Positions 1 through 10,004 of a DNA stretch of 64,000 nucleotides are shown here, piece by piece. The first letter of the stretch is position 1; every line of letters begins with the position of its first letter. The DNA is from Halothiobacillus diazotrophicus (lineage in GTDB: Bacteria; Pseudomonadota; Gammaproteobacteria; Halothiobacillales; Halothiobacillaceae), in contig NZ_CP016027.1 of assembly GCF_001663815.1 (NCBI RefSeq), forward strand, positions 2,790,501 to 2,854,500. The letters run 5' to 3'. The notes below the pieces were generated by a model. It saw only the letters and a program-made list of their open reading frames with translations. It searched no databases and was not told the origin of the DNA. A program made the position numbers and the translations under genes.

Positions 1-452
1 TTCATGACCTTGCCGGAGGTGTCGCCACGGGCGGCCGGTTCGGTGTAGGCCACTTCACGGACGATGATGGTCGGCAGTTCGACGGAGATCGGCTTTTCGT
101 TGTAGAACACCACTTCGCAAATGTCGGTCATGCCGTCGACGAGGTAGTTGATGGTGTCGCCCATGTTTTCCGCTTCGACTTCGTAGGAGTTGAATTCGGA
201 GTCCATGAAGACGTACAGCGGATCGGCGTAGTAGCTGTAGGTGCATTCCTTCTTGTCGAGGATGACCTGGTCGAACTTGTCGTCGGCCTTGAATACCGTT
301 TCGGTGCTCGAGCCGCTCAGCAGGTTCTTCATTTTCATCTTGACGACGGCAGCGTTGCGGCCGGATTTGTTGAATTCAGCCTTCAAAATGACCATGGGAT
401 CTTTGCCGACCATGATGACGTTGCCGGCGCGAAATTCTTGTGCGGTTTTCAT
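1..452 (-). CDS. efp: Translation elongation factor P (partial, C-terminus cut by window edge)
   Basis: EF-P enters the ribosome between the P and E sites and relieves stalling at polyproline stretches. The visible 150 residues begin [10 protein letters not shown] and cover the KOW-like domain I and most of the OB domains; the gene runs off the left edge. The tip of the domain I loop reads KSGRN, which puts Arg at position 32. Arg32 is the residue rhamnosylated by EarP in Pseudomonas and Neisseria, in contrast to the lysine that is beta-lysylated in Escherichia coli. The earP gene lies 49 bp upstream on the same strand, so the two are probably co-transcribed. The ATG is the only good start and gives the family N-terminus exactly. 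Confidence 0.97.
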   Translation of the reverse strand, partial: MKTAQEFRAGNVIMVGKDPMVILKAEFNKSGRNAAVVKMKMKNLLSGSSTETVFKADDKFDQVILDKKECTYSYYADPLYVFMDSEFNSYEVEAENMGDTINYLVDGMTDICEVVFYNEKPISVELPTIIVREVAYTEPAARGDTSGKVM

Positions 453-501
453 GTGGGTACCCGGTTTAGGAGGATTTTGGCCTGAAAAACCAGACCTTAG
501 A

Positions 502-1695
502 TTAAATGGTCGCGCATTGTAACCGCTGTTCGGCGGTTTTGACTAGCCATTGCGCCAGCTCGATACCCCGGGCGAGTTGGGTCGTTTGTGCTGCCATGGA
601 TTGATGCAATTCGGGCAGGGCGGCGACCAGTGCCTGCCAATGGGCCGGCGTGAAGGTCTCGGCGTTCCAGTCGTGACTCACCTGTCGCCAGGCCGTTTGC
701 GCAGTTGGCGGAACTGTTTCGCCCAGCGTGTCGAGGAGGGCATCGAGCTTGATCCAATGGGCGTCGTCTGCCGTGGGATAGATTTGCCAGATGAACGGCT
801 TGCCGGCCCAGATCGCTCGGGCGAGGGAATCTTCACCGCGCACGAAGTTGAGATCGCAGAGCCAGAGCAGCCGGTCGAACTCGTGCTGGGGCAGGAACGG
901 CAGGATATGCAACGTGAGGTTTCCGTGGCTATGACGGTCGCCGGTGGACAGCGTCGGCAGATTCAGCGCCATTCGTGCCGACGTCAGCAATCGGCCTTCA
1001 GGCAGGTAGGCGACGACGGGCGTCGGATGAGTCGCCAATGCCTGAAGCAGCCCACTCAGCGCCGCGTTTTCATAACCGAACAGGAAAACGGTGAGGCAGT
1101 TCCCGACCGGTAGTGGTACCCGCCACCGTGTCGCCCAGTCCTGCCGAAGGGATGGGGTGCTCAGAAATCGTTGCCGCTCGGCGAGCAGGTCGGCTTCCCG
1201 GAGCAGGCCGCCGGTACCCGGCGCAATACCCGGAATGGCGAAAATCTTGGGGACCCCGTTGGGTTGCGGCGAGGGTAGGCCATGGCACTCTGCGGCCCAG
1301 GGCTCTGCCGTGAAATATTCGAGATTGAACCACGCTCGGGTGTGCTCGGCCATGACTCTGACGTAGTTCTCGGGCAGGGCGCAGGCAAAGGCCTCGATGA
1401 CGACCGTGGCGGGCGTGACGTCGGGGAAGGGCGTCGACCACAGGCGAATCTCGATGCCCAGGCAGTGCTGTCGGTTGACCAGGGGATCGATGTCCGGAAC
1501 CAGCTTGGCCAGGGCCGCCGGATCGTCGACCCAGAGTCGTACGGTCTGTCGGTACTCCGTGGCGAGGATGCGTGCCAGCCGCCAGGTGATGCCGATATCG
1601 CCGAAATTGTCGATGACCCGGCAGAAGATGTCCCAGTTCGCCTTGAATTCGGGACGGTCTTTGTGTGGGCAGACGTTCGTAGGGAAGGTGCTCAT
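502..1695 (-). CDS. earP: EF-P arginine rhamnosyltransferase EarP
   Basis: EarP transfers rhamnose from dTDP-L-rhamnose to Arg32 of EF-P, activating it for rescue of polyproline-stalled ribosomes. The protein has the family N-terminal motif [16 protein letters not shown], supplying the two conserved aspartates (D29 and D33 from the ATG used here), and the C-terminal RGEDS motif with the catalytic-type glutamate (E288). Length of 397 residues fits the family. The ATG at 1695 is chosen; a TTG at 1722 would add nine residues and overlap the stop of the upstream gene as TTGA, but neither start has a clear Shine-Dalgarno. The gene lies between the thioredoxin/NHL gene and efp. The dTDP-rhamnose pathway genes are not in this window. 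Confidence 0.95.
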   Translation of the reverse strand: MSTFPTNVCPHKDRPEFKANWDIFCRVIDNFGDIGITWRLARILATEYRQTVRLWVDDPAALAKLVPDIDPLVNRQHCLGIEIRLWSTPFPDVTPATVVIEAFACALPENYVRVMAEHTRAWFNLEYFTAEPWAAECHGLPSPQPNGVPKIFAIPGIAPGTGGLLREADLLAERQRFLSTPSLRQDWATRWRVPLPVGNCLTVFLFGYENAALSGLLQALATHPTPVVAYLPEGRLLTSARMALNLPTLSTGDRHSHGNLTLHILPFLPQHEFDRLLWLCDLNFVRGEDSLARAIWAGKPFIWQIYPTADDAHWIKLDALLDTLGETVPPTAQTAWRQVSHDWNAETFTPAHWQALVAALPELHQSMAAQTTQLARGIELAQWLVKTAEQRLQCATI

Positions 1696-1718
1696 CGATG
1701 AGGTGACGTGTTTCGCCT

Positions 1719-3251
1719 TCAATGGCCGGTTTGCGCGATCGGCTTGGTCTCTGCGGGCCAGGGCGTCACGACACCGGTCTGCACGTCGACCGTGACCATC
1801 CGGTCGTGGTTGGTGTCTGCCACGAGCAGGTGTCGGTCGTCGAGCACGGCCAGTCCGTTCGGCTGAGCCAGCGACTTGGTCAGGGTGGTCACCTGGAGGC
1901 TGTCGAGGTCCAGTTTGCGGATGGCGTTGTTGAAGGTGTCGGCGATGTAGAGGGCATGGTTCAGATAGGCGACGCCCTGCGGGTGCTGCAATTGGGCCTG
2001 CGCCGCCAGACCGTCCTGATCACCGAAATTGAACAGCCCCTTGCCGACCAGGGTGATCACGAGGCCGGTGTTGAGGTTGATCTGGCGGATCGAGGAGGAT
2101 TCCGGATCGGCGACGTAGAGGTTGCCGGCGTGATAGGCCAGTCCGCTCGACTGGGCAAAATTGGCGTTCAGACGCTCGCCGTCGCTCAGTCCCTCGCGCC
2201 CGCTGCCGGCATAGGGAGCCAGGCGGTTCTTGTCGGGCAGGTAGCGCCAGATCTGGTGATCGCCGGCCATGGCGATGAAGAGCTGTTTGTCCGCATAAGT
2301 CAGGGCCCAGGGCGAATTGAGCGCAATGTCGCGGGGATTGCGCGCCCCGGTGATGCCGGGCATGCGCTGGCCATTGCCGGCGACGGTTCGGACACGGTGA
2401 TGCTTCAGGTCGATGGCCCGGATTCGCTGGTTGTCCGTATCCGCGACGTAGAGGATCGACCCGGCGAAGGCCAGACCCTGCGGCCGGTTGAATTCGGCGT
2501 GTGCATCGTCACCGTCGGAAAAACCGGCGCGCCCCGAGCCGATGGCGGCGAGCCGCTTGCCGGCGCGGTCGTAGATCAGGATTTGATTACGACCGGTGTC
2601 GCTGATGGCGATGCGATCCCCGTCGACGGCAACTTTCGTCGGTAGCGCAAAGACATGGTCGTCGGGTTTCAGGGGGCGGAGGGGTAGGGGCGGGTGCGTG
2701 AGCAGGTTCGCCTTGCTTGCCTGCGCTATCTCGGCGGCGATCGGTGCGGCCATCTGCGCGTAGCTGCGTTCGCCCACGAAACTCTGTACCACCTTGCCAT
2801 CCGGGCCGAGCAGGATCATCGTCGGCCAGGCAAACACGCCGTAGTGCTGCCACCAGGCCATGCCCGAATCGATGAACACCGGTTCGTCGATGCCGTAGCG
2901 ACGAAGGAAGGGCGGCATATTTGCCGCCTGCTGGGAGGCACTGAATTTCGGCGAAGTGACGCCGACCACCAGCAGATCGTCACCGAACTTCTGTTTCAGT
3001 TGCTGCTGGATCGGAATCATGTGGATGCAGTTGATGCAGCCCGGCGTGAAGAAATCCAGCAGTACCACACGACCGTGCAGTTCGGTTTTCGTCAGTGGGC
3101 GGCTAACGTTGAACCAGGTGGCGCCCGCTGGGAAGGCGGGGTAGTCCGCGGCCTTGGCGGCGGTGACGAGCGGCGGGGCAAGCCAGAGCAGGGCGACCAC
3201 CGTGACGGCAATCAGGGCCAGGGGGGTGATGAGCGGACGAAATCGCATCAT
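1719..3251 (-). CDS. Membrane-anchored or secreted thioredoxin-like / NHL-repeat fusion protein
   Basis: A 510-residue exported protein. Residues 1-35 form a hydrophobic signal or anchor ending near TAAKAAD. Residues about 40-190 are a TlpA/thioredoxin-like domain with a redox motif C72-I-N-C75 preceded by the family LDFFTPGC context. Residues about 200-500 are NHL beta-propeller blades with recurring NRPQGLAF, ALYIADTFNN and LLVADTNHD patterns. The architecture resembles NHLRC2-type proteins, whose substrates are mostly unknown; a periplasmic thiol-disulfide role is inferred. Two tandem ATGs start the gene and AGGAA lies about 7 bp upstream. Its stop meets the earP start region, suggesting one transcript with earP and efp. 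Confidence 0.85.
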   Translation of the reverse strand: MMRFRPLITPLALIAVTVVALLWLAPPLVTAAKAADYPAFPAGATWFNVSRPLTKTELHGRVVLLDFFTPGCINCIHMIPIQQQLKQKFGDDLLVVGVTSPKFSASQQAANMPPFLRRYGIDEPVFIDSGMAWWQHYGVFAWPTMILLGPDGKVVQSFVGERSYAQMAAPIAAEIAQASKANLLTHPPLPLRPLKPDDHVFALPTKVAVDGDRIAISDTGRNQILIYDRAGKRLAAIGSGRAGFSDGDDAHAEFNRPQGLAFAGSILYVADTDNQRIRAIDLKHHRVRTVAGNGQRMPGITGARNPRDIALNSPWALTYADKQLFIAMAGDHQIWRYLPDKNRLAPYAGSGREGLSDGERLNANFAQSSGLAYHAGNLYVADPESSSIRQINLNTGLVITLVGKGLFNFGDQDGLAAQAQLQHPQGVAYLNHALYIADTFNNAIRKLDLDSLQVTTLTKSLAQPNGLAVLDDRHLLVADTNHDRMVTVDVQTGVVTPWPAETKPIAQTGH

Positions 3252-3381
3252 GACGGGTTCCTGTGGCGTGTTCGGTCTTCATCGTCGAGTCTACACGAGA
3301 AAGTGCCGGGACAGGTTTGCGGCAGGGCAGGGCTTGGCGCGTACAATGGCGATCTTCTTTCGTTGATTGCCGGAAATCGCC

Positions 3382-5334
3382 ATGCCCTTGTTGACCGTTG
3401 AACGCCTGCACTTTGCCCTGGGAACCCGGGTGCTGCTCGACCACGTGAATCTGACGGTCGAGGCCGGCGAGCGCATTGCGCTGATCGGCCGCAACGGGGC
3501 AGGGAAGTCGACCTTCCTGAAGATCCTGGCGGGCGAGGCGCGGGCGGACGACGGGCAGGTGCGTGCCGAAGGCGGCGCGCGCGTGGCCTATCTGCAGCAG
3601 GATCCGCAGATGGATTCGTCGGACAGTGTCTATGCCGTCGTGGCCGAGGGGCTGGGCGATCTGCACGATGTGCTGACGGCCTATCACGCCTGCATCGATC
3701 GTCTGGGGCAGGGGGACGAATCGGCCATGGACGAGATGGCCCGCCTCCAGCAGCAGATCGAGGCCCGGGGCGGCTGGCTGGTGGCGCAGCGGCTGGATGA
3801 GGTCATCACCCGGCTCGACCTGGACCCGAACGTGCCCGTCAAATCGCTCTCTGGCGGCGCGAAGCGGCGCGTGCTGCTTGCCCAGGCCCTGGTGCAGGAC
3901 CCGGACGTGCTTCTGCTCGACGAGCCGACCAACCATCTGGACATCGCCAGCATCGAATGGCTGGAAGGACTGATTCGCGATTTTCGCGGTGCGGTGATCT
4001 TCATCACCCACGACCGGGCTTTCCTGCAAAGTCTGGCGAACCGCATCCTGGAACTCGACCGGGGACAGCTCACGTCCTGGCCGGGCGATTACCAGAATTA
4101 CCTGCGTCGCGTGGAAGAGCGCGAGCATGCCGAACAGATCCAGAATGCGGAGTTCGACAAGTTCCTGGCCCAGGAGGAAGTGTGGATCCGTCAGGGCATC
4201 AAGGCGCGGCGGACCCGGAACGAGGGGCGGGTGCGCCGGCTGGAGGCGCTACGCAAGGAGCGGGCGGCGCGGGTGAACAAGCAGGGCAAGGTCGAGGTGA
4301 GCCTCGCCAGCGCCAAGACCTCCGGCAAGATCGTGGTGGAGGCGGAACACGCCAGCAAGACCTTCGCGGGCAAGCCGGTGCTGCGCGATTTTTCCCTGCG
4401 CATCATGCGCGGCGACCGCATCGGTCTCGTCGGCCCCAATGGCGTGGGCAAGAGCACCCTGATCAAACTGATGCTGGGGCAGATCCAGCCCGATTCGGGC
4501 TCGGTGCGCCTGGGCACGCAGCTGGACGTGGCCTATTTCGACCAGCATCGCGCGCAACTGCGACCGGACTGGACGGCACTGGAAAACCTCTGCGACGGGG
4601 GTGACCGTATCGACGTGCATGGTCAGAACATGCACGGGATCGGTTATCTGCAGCAGTTCCTGTTCACACCGGATCGGGCGCGGACCAAGGTTGAATCGCT
4701 CTCCGGCGGCGAGCGCAACCGCCTGTTGCTGGCCCGGCTGTTTGCGCAGTCCGCCAACCTGCTGGTGCTGGATGAACCGACCAACGATCTGGATCTCGAA
4801 ACGCTGGAAGTCCTGGAACAGGTGCTGCTCGATTTCGATGGCACCCTGCTGGTGGTCAGCCACGACCGGGCCTTCCTCGATAACGTGGTGACTAGCCTGC
4901 TGGTGTTCGAGGGCGACGGCAAGGTGCGTGAAGTGGTCGGCACCTATGAGGACTGGCTGGCCATTCGGGCCCGGGAGGCTACTCAGGCCGAATCGGGGCA
5001 GTCGACCAAGGGCGGGGGGCGCGCTGCGCCTACGAAATCGGTTGTGTCGTCCGGTGGCGCCGAGGCCGCGGAGCACCCCGCCAAGTCGGCGGCGAAGACC
5101 AACAAGCTCAGCTTCAAGGAAAAGCATGAGCTGGCGGAATTGCCTGCACGGATCGAGGCGCTGGAGGCGGAGCAGGAGACCTTGAGCGCCCAGGTTGGCA
5201 ATCCGGATTTCTATCTGCGACCGGCCGAGGAAACCCAGCCCGTGCTGGCACGGGTTGCGGCCCTTTCCGAAGAGCTGGAGCAGCTGATCGACCGGTGGAG
5301 CGACCTGGAGTCGCGGGCAGGCGGGGATGCCTGA
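3382..5334 (+). CDS. uup: ABC-F family ATPase Uup
   Basis: A duplicated soluble ABC ATPase without transmembrane segments, about 650 residues. The first cassette has Walker A GRNGAGKST, signature LSGGAKRR and Walker B VLLLDEPTNHLD; the second has GPNGVGKST, LSGGERNR and LVLDEPTNDLD. An Arg/Lys-rich interdomain linker (IKARRTRNEGRVRR) and a C-terminal coiled-coil tail (about residues 570-645) after an Ala/Ser/Gly-rich spacer are typical of Uup, which binds ribosomes or DNA and affects transposon excision. The ATG at 3382 has GGAAAT upstream and matches family N-termini; a TTG at 3367 is less likely. The gene is divergent from the thioredoxin/NHL gene; TACAAT at 3342-3347 could be a -10 but lacks a good -35. 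Confidence 0.95.
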   Translation: MPLLTVERLHFALGTRVLLDHVNLTVEAGERIALIGRNGAGKSTFLKILAGEARADDGQVRAEGGARVAYLQQDPQMDSSDSVYAVVAEGLGDLHDVLTAYHACIDRLGQGDESAMDEMARLQQQIEARGGWLVAQRLDEVITRLDLDPNVPVKSLSGGAKRRVLLAQALVQDPDVLLLDEPTNHLDIASIEWLEGLIRDFRGAVIFITHDRAFLQSLANRILELDRGQLTSWPGDYQNYLRRVEEREHAEQIQNAEFDKFLAQEEVWIRQGIKARRTRNEGRVRRLEALRKERAARVNKQGKVEVSLASAKTSGKIVVEAEHASKTFAGKPVLRDFSLRIMRGDRIGLVGPNGVGKSTLIKLMLGQIQPDSGSVRLGTQLDVAYFDQHRAQLRPDWTALENLCDGGDRIDVHGQNMHGIGYLQQFLFTPDRARTKVESLSGGERNRLLLARLFAQSANLLVLDEPTNDLDLETLEVLEQVLLDFDGTLLVVSHDRAFLDNVVTSLLVFEGDGKVREVVGTYEDWLAIRAREATQAESGQSTKGGGRAAPTKSVVSSGGAEAAEHPAKSAAKTNKLSFKEKHELAELPARIEALEAEQETLSAQVGNPDFYLRPAEETQPVLARVAALSEELEQLIDRWSDLESRAGGDA

Positions 5335-5379
5335 ACGCGATGTAGCGTGTACGCCCGGTTTCCCGATGCGGTGAAACAG

Positions 5380-5685
5380 ATGACGCACGACGGGGGGAGG
5401 GACTGGTATGCCTGGCGAGGCGATATCCTGATCCTGCGGATCAAGGTACAGCCCCGGTCAAGTCGCAATGCCCTGGGCGAGGTGCTGGGCGATCGGGTCA
5501 AGCTCTATCTGACCGCACCCCCCGTGGACGGCAAGGCGAATGCCGCCGTGGTGGCCTTTCTGGCCAACCATTTCGGGGTTGCCAAGGGGCAGGTGACGAT
5601 CCGGCGCGGCGAAACGGGCCGCGACAAGGAAATCCATGTCCAGTCACCGCAGAATCTGGCGGTTCTGGGGATCTGTCGTGACTGA
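5380..5685 (+). CDS. DUF167 (YggU family) protein
   Basis: A small protein of 101 residues from the ATG at 5380. It carries the full family signature: LRIKVQPRSSRNA near the N-terminus, then PPVDGKANAAVVAFLA, then KGQVTIRRGETGRDKEIHV. The biochemical function of YggU/DUF167 is unknown. A GTG at 5347, 12 bp after the uup stop, would add 11 residues, but the family normally begins about 20 residues before the IKVQP strand, which fits the ATG. It is probably co-transcribed with uup and ends before a bidirectional terminator. Confidence 0.9.
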   Translation: MTHDGGRDWYAWRGDILILRIKVQPRSSRNALGEVLGDRVKLYLTAPPVDGKANAAVVAFLANHFGVAKGQVTIRRGETGRDKEIHVQSPQNLAVLGICRD

Positions 5686-5713
5686 GGGCGATGAAAATCC
5701 GTGTGGCCGGCCA

Positions 5714-5752
5714 TAAAAAAACCGCCCTCCATCTGGGGGCGGTCTGTCTTTT
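5714..5752. terminator. Bidirectional intrinsic terminator
   Basis: Stem ACCGCCC (5721-5727) pairs with GGGCGGT (5737-5743). A run of A precedes the stem and TCTGTCTTTT follows it, so it can terminate both the plus-strand DUF167 transcript and the converging minus-strand gene. Confidence 0.85.
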
Positions 5753-5791
5753 CCAGCTGGCCTGATCCGTCAGGCCGGGCTCAAGCCGATA

Positions 5792-6112
5792 TTACGGCTT
5801 GTACGGCCCCGGGTTCGGCTGGCTTTTCCACTCTCGCTCAGCCAGCGGCTGCAGGCTGGCGATGTAGTCGGCGTACTTGATGGCACCGGCGTAGTCGCCC
5901 TTCTCGGCAAGCTTGTCGGCATGCTCAAGGATCGGAGACTTGGCCTTCGGATTCCAGGGGGCAATCCCTTCCTTTTCCAGCTTCTTGACTTCAGCCATGG
6001 CTGTGCTGCGGGCCTTCTCGTACTCCGCCTTGTCGGCGGCATTGGCAACGCCAATACCCGCGATCAACGCGGCAACCGCCAGAGCGGATGTCAATTTTTG
6101 AACGTTTTTCAT
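5792..6112 (-). CDS. Small secreted helical protein, possibly SoxXA-binding (SoxK/SAXB)-like
   Basis: A 106-residue protein with a cleavable signal peptide (hydrophobic core ALAVAALIAGIGVANA, likely cut before AD at about residue 26). The mature part is charged and helical: an EYEKARSTAMAEVKKLEKEG helix, a loop with PWNPKAKSP, and ILEHADKLAEKGDYAGAIKYAD, which recalls half of a TPR. The pattern of an ADYExA helix, a central Trp and a KxGDYxxAIKxA helix resembles the small periplasmic SoxXA-binding proteins of sulfur oxidisers; this is a weak resemblance by eye, and no sox genes are nearby. A strong AGGAGG lies about 8 bp before the ATG. It is divergent from guaB. Confidence 0.65.
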   Translation of the reverse strand: MKNVQKLTSALAVAALIAGIGVANAADKAEYEKARSTAMAEVKKLEKEGIAPWNPKAKSPILEHADKLAEKGDYAGAIKYADYIASLQPLAEREWKSQPNPGPYKP

Positions 6113-6198
6113 TCTAATGCCTCCTAGATGGATTCCTTTGGTGCGGTTCGACTGTAGCCTAAAGCCTTCGGGATGGCTACTGCTTCAGCGGGTTTGAG

Positions 6199-6227
6199 TT
6201 TACCCGTTAGGCTTCCATCCTTATAAT
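6199..6227 (+). promoter_or_regulatory. Sigma-70 promoter of guaB
   Basis: -35 TTTACC (6199-6204), 17-bp spacer, perfect -10 TATAAT (6222-6227). The predicted transcript starts about 25 nt before the guaB ATG. Confidence 0.7.
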
Positions 6228-6250
6228 TGGCAAAATTTTCATTCCCGTAA

Positions 6251-7720
<1,470 letters not shown>

Positions 7721-7747
7721 CCGATAGTTTCGCGCGTTCGCCAGAAT

Positions 7748-7768
7748 AAGCGGCTGTGCCGCTTTTTT
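7748..7768 (+). terminator. Hairpin terminator between guaB and guaA
   Basis: AAGCGGC (7748-7754), TGT loop, GCCGCTT (7758-7764), then further T residues. The stem is short, so read-through into guaA is likely to be partial rather than absent. Confidence 0.65.
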
Positions 7769-7904
7769 GGCTTTCTGGTGCCGGCTTCCGCCGCTGGGTC
7801 AAGGCATCCGCGGCGTGTGACCGTTGAGATTTTCCGGCGATTGCCCCACCCCCGGCGATCACCTGATGGCGATCACCGCCATAACCTACAGGATTTTTGA
7901 ATTC

Positions 7905-9497
7905 ATGACCCAGATCACCAACACTGCCGATATCCACGCCGAACGCATCCTGATCCTGGATTTCGGCTCACAGTACACCCAGCTGATCGCCCGCCGGGTG
8001 CGCGAATGCGGCGTGTATTGCGAGATTCATTCCTGGGACGTGGACGATGCCTTCGTGACGGATTTCGCGCCGGTGGGCGTCATTCTCTCCGGCGGGCCCG
8101 AATCGGTCATCGACAGCACCCCGCCCGCAGCGCCGATGGCCGTGTTCAACCTCGGCGTACCGGTATTGGGCATCTGCTACGGCATGCAGACCATGGCGGC
8201 CCAGCTCGGCGGCATCGTGGAAAATGCCCTGCACCGCGAGTTCGGTCATGCCCTGGTGCGCGCGCGCGGCCATACAGCGCTGCTCAAGGACATCGAGGAT
8301 CAGGTCACCCCGGAAGGCTACGGCTTGCTGGACGTGTGGATGAGCCATGGCGACCACGTGATCGAGATGCCGGAAGGCTTCAAGCTGATGGCCTCGACCG
8401 ACAACGCGCCGATTGCCGGCATGGCCGACGAGACGCGCCGGTTTTATGCCGTCCAGTTCCACCCGGAAGTCACCCATACCCGTCAGGGGCATCGCATTCT
8501 GGAGCGGTTCGTGCGCGACATCTGCGCGACCCACGGCCTGTGGAAGCCGGACAACATCATTGAGGACATGCTAACGCGCATCCGCGAGCAGGTGGGTGAC
8601 GACGAGGTCATCCTGGGGCTGTCCGGCGGGGTGGATTCCTCGGTGGTGGCGGCCCTGCTGCACCGGGCCATCGGCGACCAGCTGACCTGCATCTTCGTCG
8701 ACAACGGCCTGCTGCGCCTGAATGAAGGCGATCAGGTGATGCAGACCTTCGCCCAACACATGGGCGTGCGCGTCATCCGCGTCGATGCCGAGGAGCGCTT
8801 CCTGTCCCGCCTGGCCGGGCAGGACGACCCGGAGGTCAAGCGCAAGACCATCGGCAATGTCTTCGTCGAGATTTTCGAGGAAGAGGCCAACAAGCGGCAG
8901 AACGCCGCCTGGCTGGCCCAAGGCACGATCTACCCGGACGTGATCGAGTCGGCCGGCTCCAAGACCGGCAAGGCGCATGTGATCAAGTCCCACCACAACG
9001 TCGGCGGCCTGCCGGCGCACATGCGCCTGAAGCTGCTCGAACCCCTGCGCGAACTGTTCAAGGATGAGGTCCGCAAGATCGGTGTCGAACTGGGCCTGCC
9101 GAGCGAGATGGTCTACCGCCATCCCTTCCCGGGCCCGGGCCTCGGCGTGCGTATCCTGGGTGAAGTGAAGAAGCCCTATGCCGACCTGCTGCGGCGCGCC
9201 GACGCCATCTTCATCGATGAACTGCGTTCGGCAGATCTCTACGACAAGGTCTCCCAGGCCTTCGTGGTCTTCCTCCCCGTGAAGTCGGTCGGCGTCATGG
9301 GCGATGGCCGCAAGTACGATTACGTGGTGGCCCTGCGCGCCGTCGAGACCATCGACTTCATGACGGCCCGCTGGGCGCATCTGCCCTACGAATTCATCGA
9401 GCGCGTCTCCCTGCGCATCGTCAACGAGATCGACGGGATCTCGCGGGTCGTGTACGACGTGACGGGCAAGCCGCCCGGAACGATCGAGTGGGAGTAA
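7905..9497 (+). CDS. guaA: GMP synthase (glutamine-hydrolysing)
   Basis: Amidates XMP to GMP using glutamine-derived ammonia and ATP. The protein has 530 residues. The N-terminal class I glutamine amidotransferase domain has GICYGMQTM with nucleophile C91 and the FHPEVTH His/Glu pair. The ATP pyrophosphatase domain has the P-loop [12 protein letters not shown], and the C-terminal dimerisation domain ends GTIEWE as in the family. The ATG at 7905 gives the conserved start close to [20 protein letters not shown]; the frame is open upstream but lacks homology there. It lies 184 bp after guaB. Confidence 0.98.
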   Translation: MTQITNTADIHAERILILDFGSQYTQLIARRVRECGVYCEIHSWDVDDAFVTDFAPVGVILSGGPESVIDSTPPAAPMAVFNLGVPVLGICYGMQTMAAQLGGIVENALHREFGHALVRARGHTALLKDIEDQVTPEGYGLLDVWMSHGDHVIEMPEGFKLMASTDNAPIAGMADETRRFYAVQFHPEVTHTRQGHRILERFVRDICATHGLWKPDNIIEDMLTRIREQVGDDEVILGLSGGVDSSVVAALLHRAIGDQLTCIFVDNGLLRLNEGDQVMQTFAQHMGVRVIRVDAEERFLSRLAGQDDPEVKRKTIGNVFVEIFEEEANKRQNAAWLAQGTIYPDVIESAGSKTGKAHVIKSHHNVGGLPAHMRLKLLEPLRELFKDEVRKIGVELGLPSEMVYRHPFPGPGLGVRILGEVKKPYADLLRRADAIFIDELRSADLYDKVSQAFVVFLPVKSVGVMGDGRKYDYVVALRAVETIDFMTARWAHLPYEFIERVSLRIVNEIDGISRVVYDVTGKPPGTIEWE

Positions 9498-10004
9498 CCG
9501 ATACAGGCGACCACAAAAAGCTCAGTGGTTTCACGCGGCCTCGTTGGTGTGGTTAAGGTGGCTTGTAAAACCTGTTGTACCCGATTGGGTTGGTTCTGGC
9601 CGAAGCTGTCTATCGGGCATCGTATAATCGCCGCCGTTTTGCCTGCGATAAGGGATCGGCTTAACCATGGTGCCTGCGCGACAGGATGCGCGCAGGCCTT
9701 CAGCGATGGGTTCCAATGCGGATGTGTCATAGCGGAAGGCCACGAAGTGCGGCATCACGCCGTAACCAAGCTGATAGATAATGCCGTGGTTGATCGGGAA
9801 CAACGGGTCTTAAATTTCGCCGTCTACGGCGCGTGACGCGATACAGCTTGCCGGGAGGCGCACACGCTGGGTCTCTCCGGTTTGTCGAAGCGCTCGCTGC
9901 CTTAAAGTCTCCAAGAGGTTCCGTCCACTCTTGTGTTTGGGCTCGTATCGCGGACTTTCGCGTAAGGCGCTGTCCTGGCGCGGAAAATCAATCTTTCCTG
10001 GTTT
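9498..10004. other. 507-bp gap without a recognisable gene
   Basis: I see no gene that I can name here. A 9-bp perfect stem GCCTGCGCG (9672-9680) / CGCGCAGGC (9689-9697) with an 8-nt loop is the clearest structure, and TATAAT occurs at 9623-9628 without a good -35. A minus-strand open frame at 9531-9803 starts with a plausible protein stretch (GIIYQLGYGVMPHFVAF) but has only a TTG start, no ribosome binding site and a low-complexity end; it may be a decayed gene. The gap marks the junction between guaA and the accessory stretch to its right. Confidence 0.5.

Noticed and set aside
1696-1722. TTG start extending earP by nine residues
   Set aside because: The extra residues have no family match and no Shine-Dalgarno; the ATG is simpler, although TTGA overlap with the upstream stop keeps it possible.
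3334-3349. Sigma-54-like TTGGCGCGTACAATGG upstream of uup
   Set aside because: The -12 element reads GG instead of GC at the required spacing, and uup is not a typical sigma-54 gene.
9531-9803. Minus-strand 90-codon open frame in the gap after guaA
   Set aside because: It has only a TTG start, no ribosome binding site and no recognised motif, and its second half loses protein-like composition.
9840-10000. Possible tRNA-like arm with AGAG/CTCT pairing near 9916
   Set aside because: The loop does not match the T-loop consensus and no acceptor or anticodon stem can be drawn.
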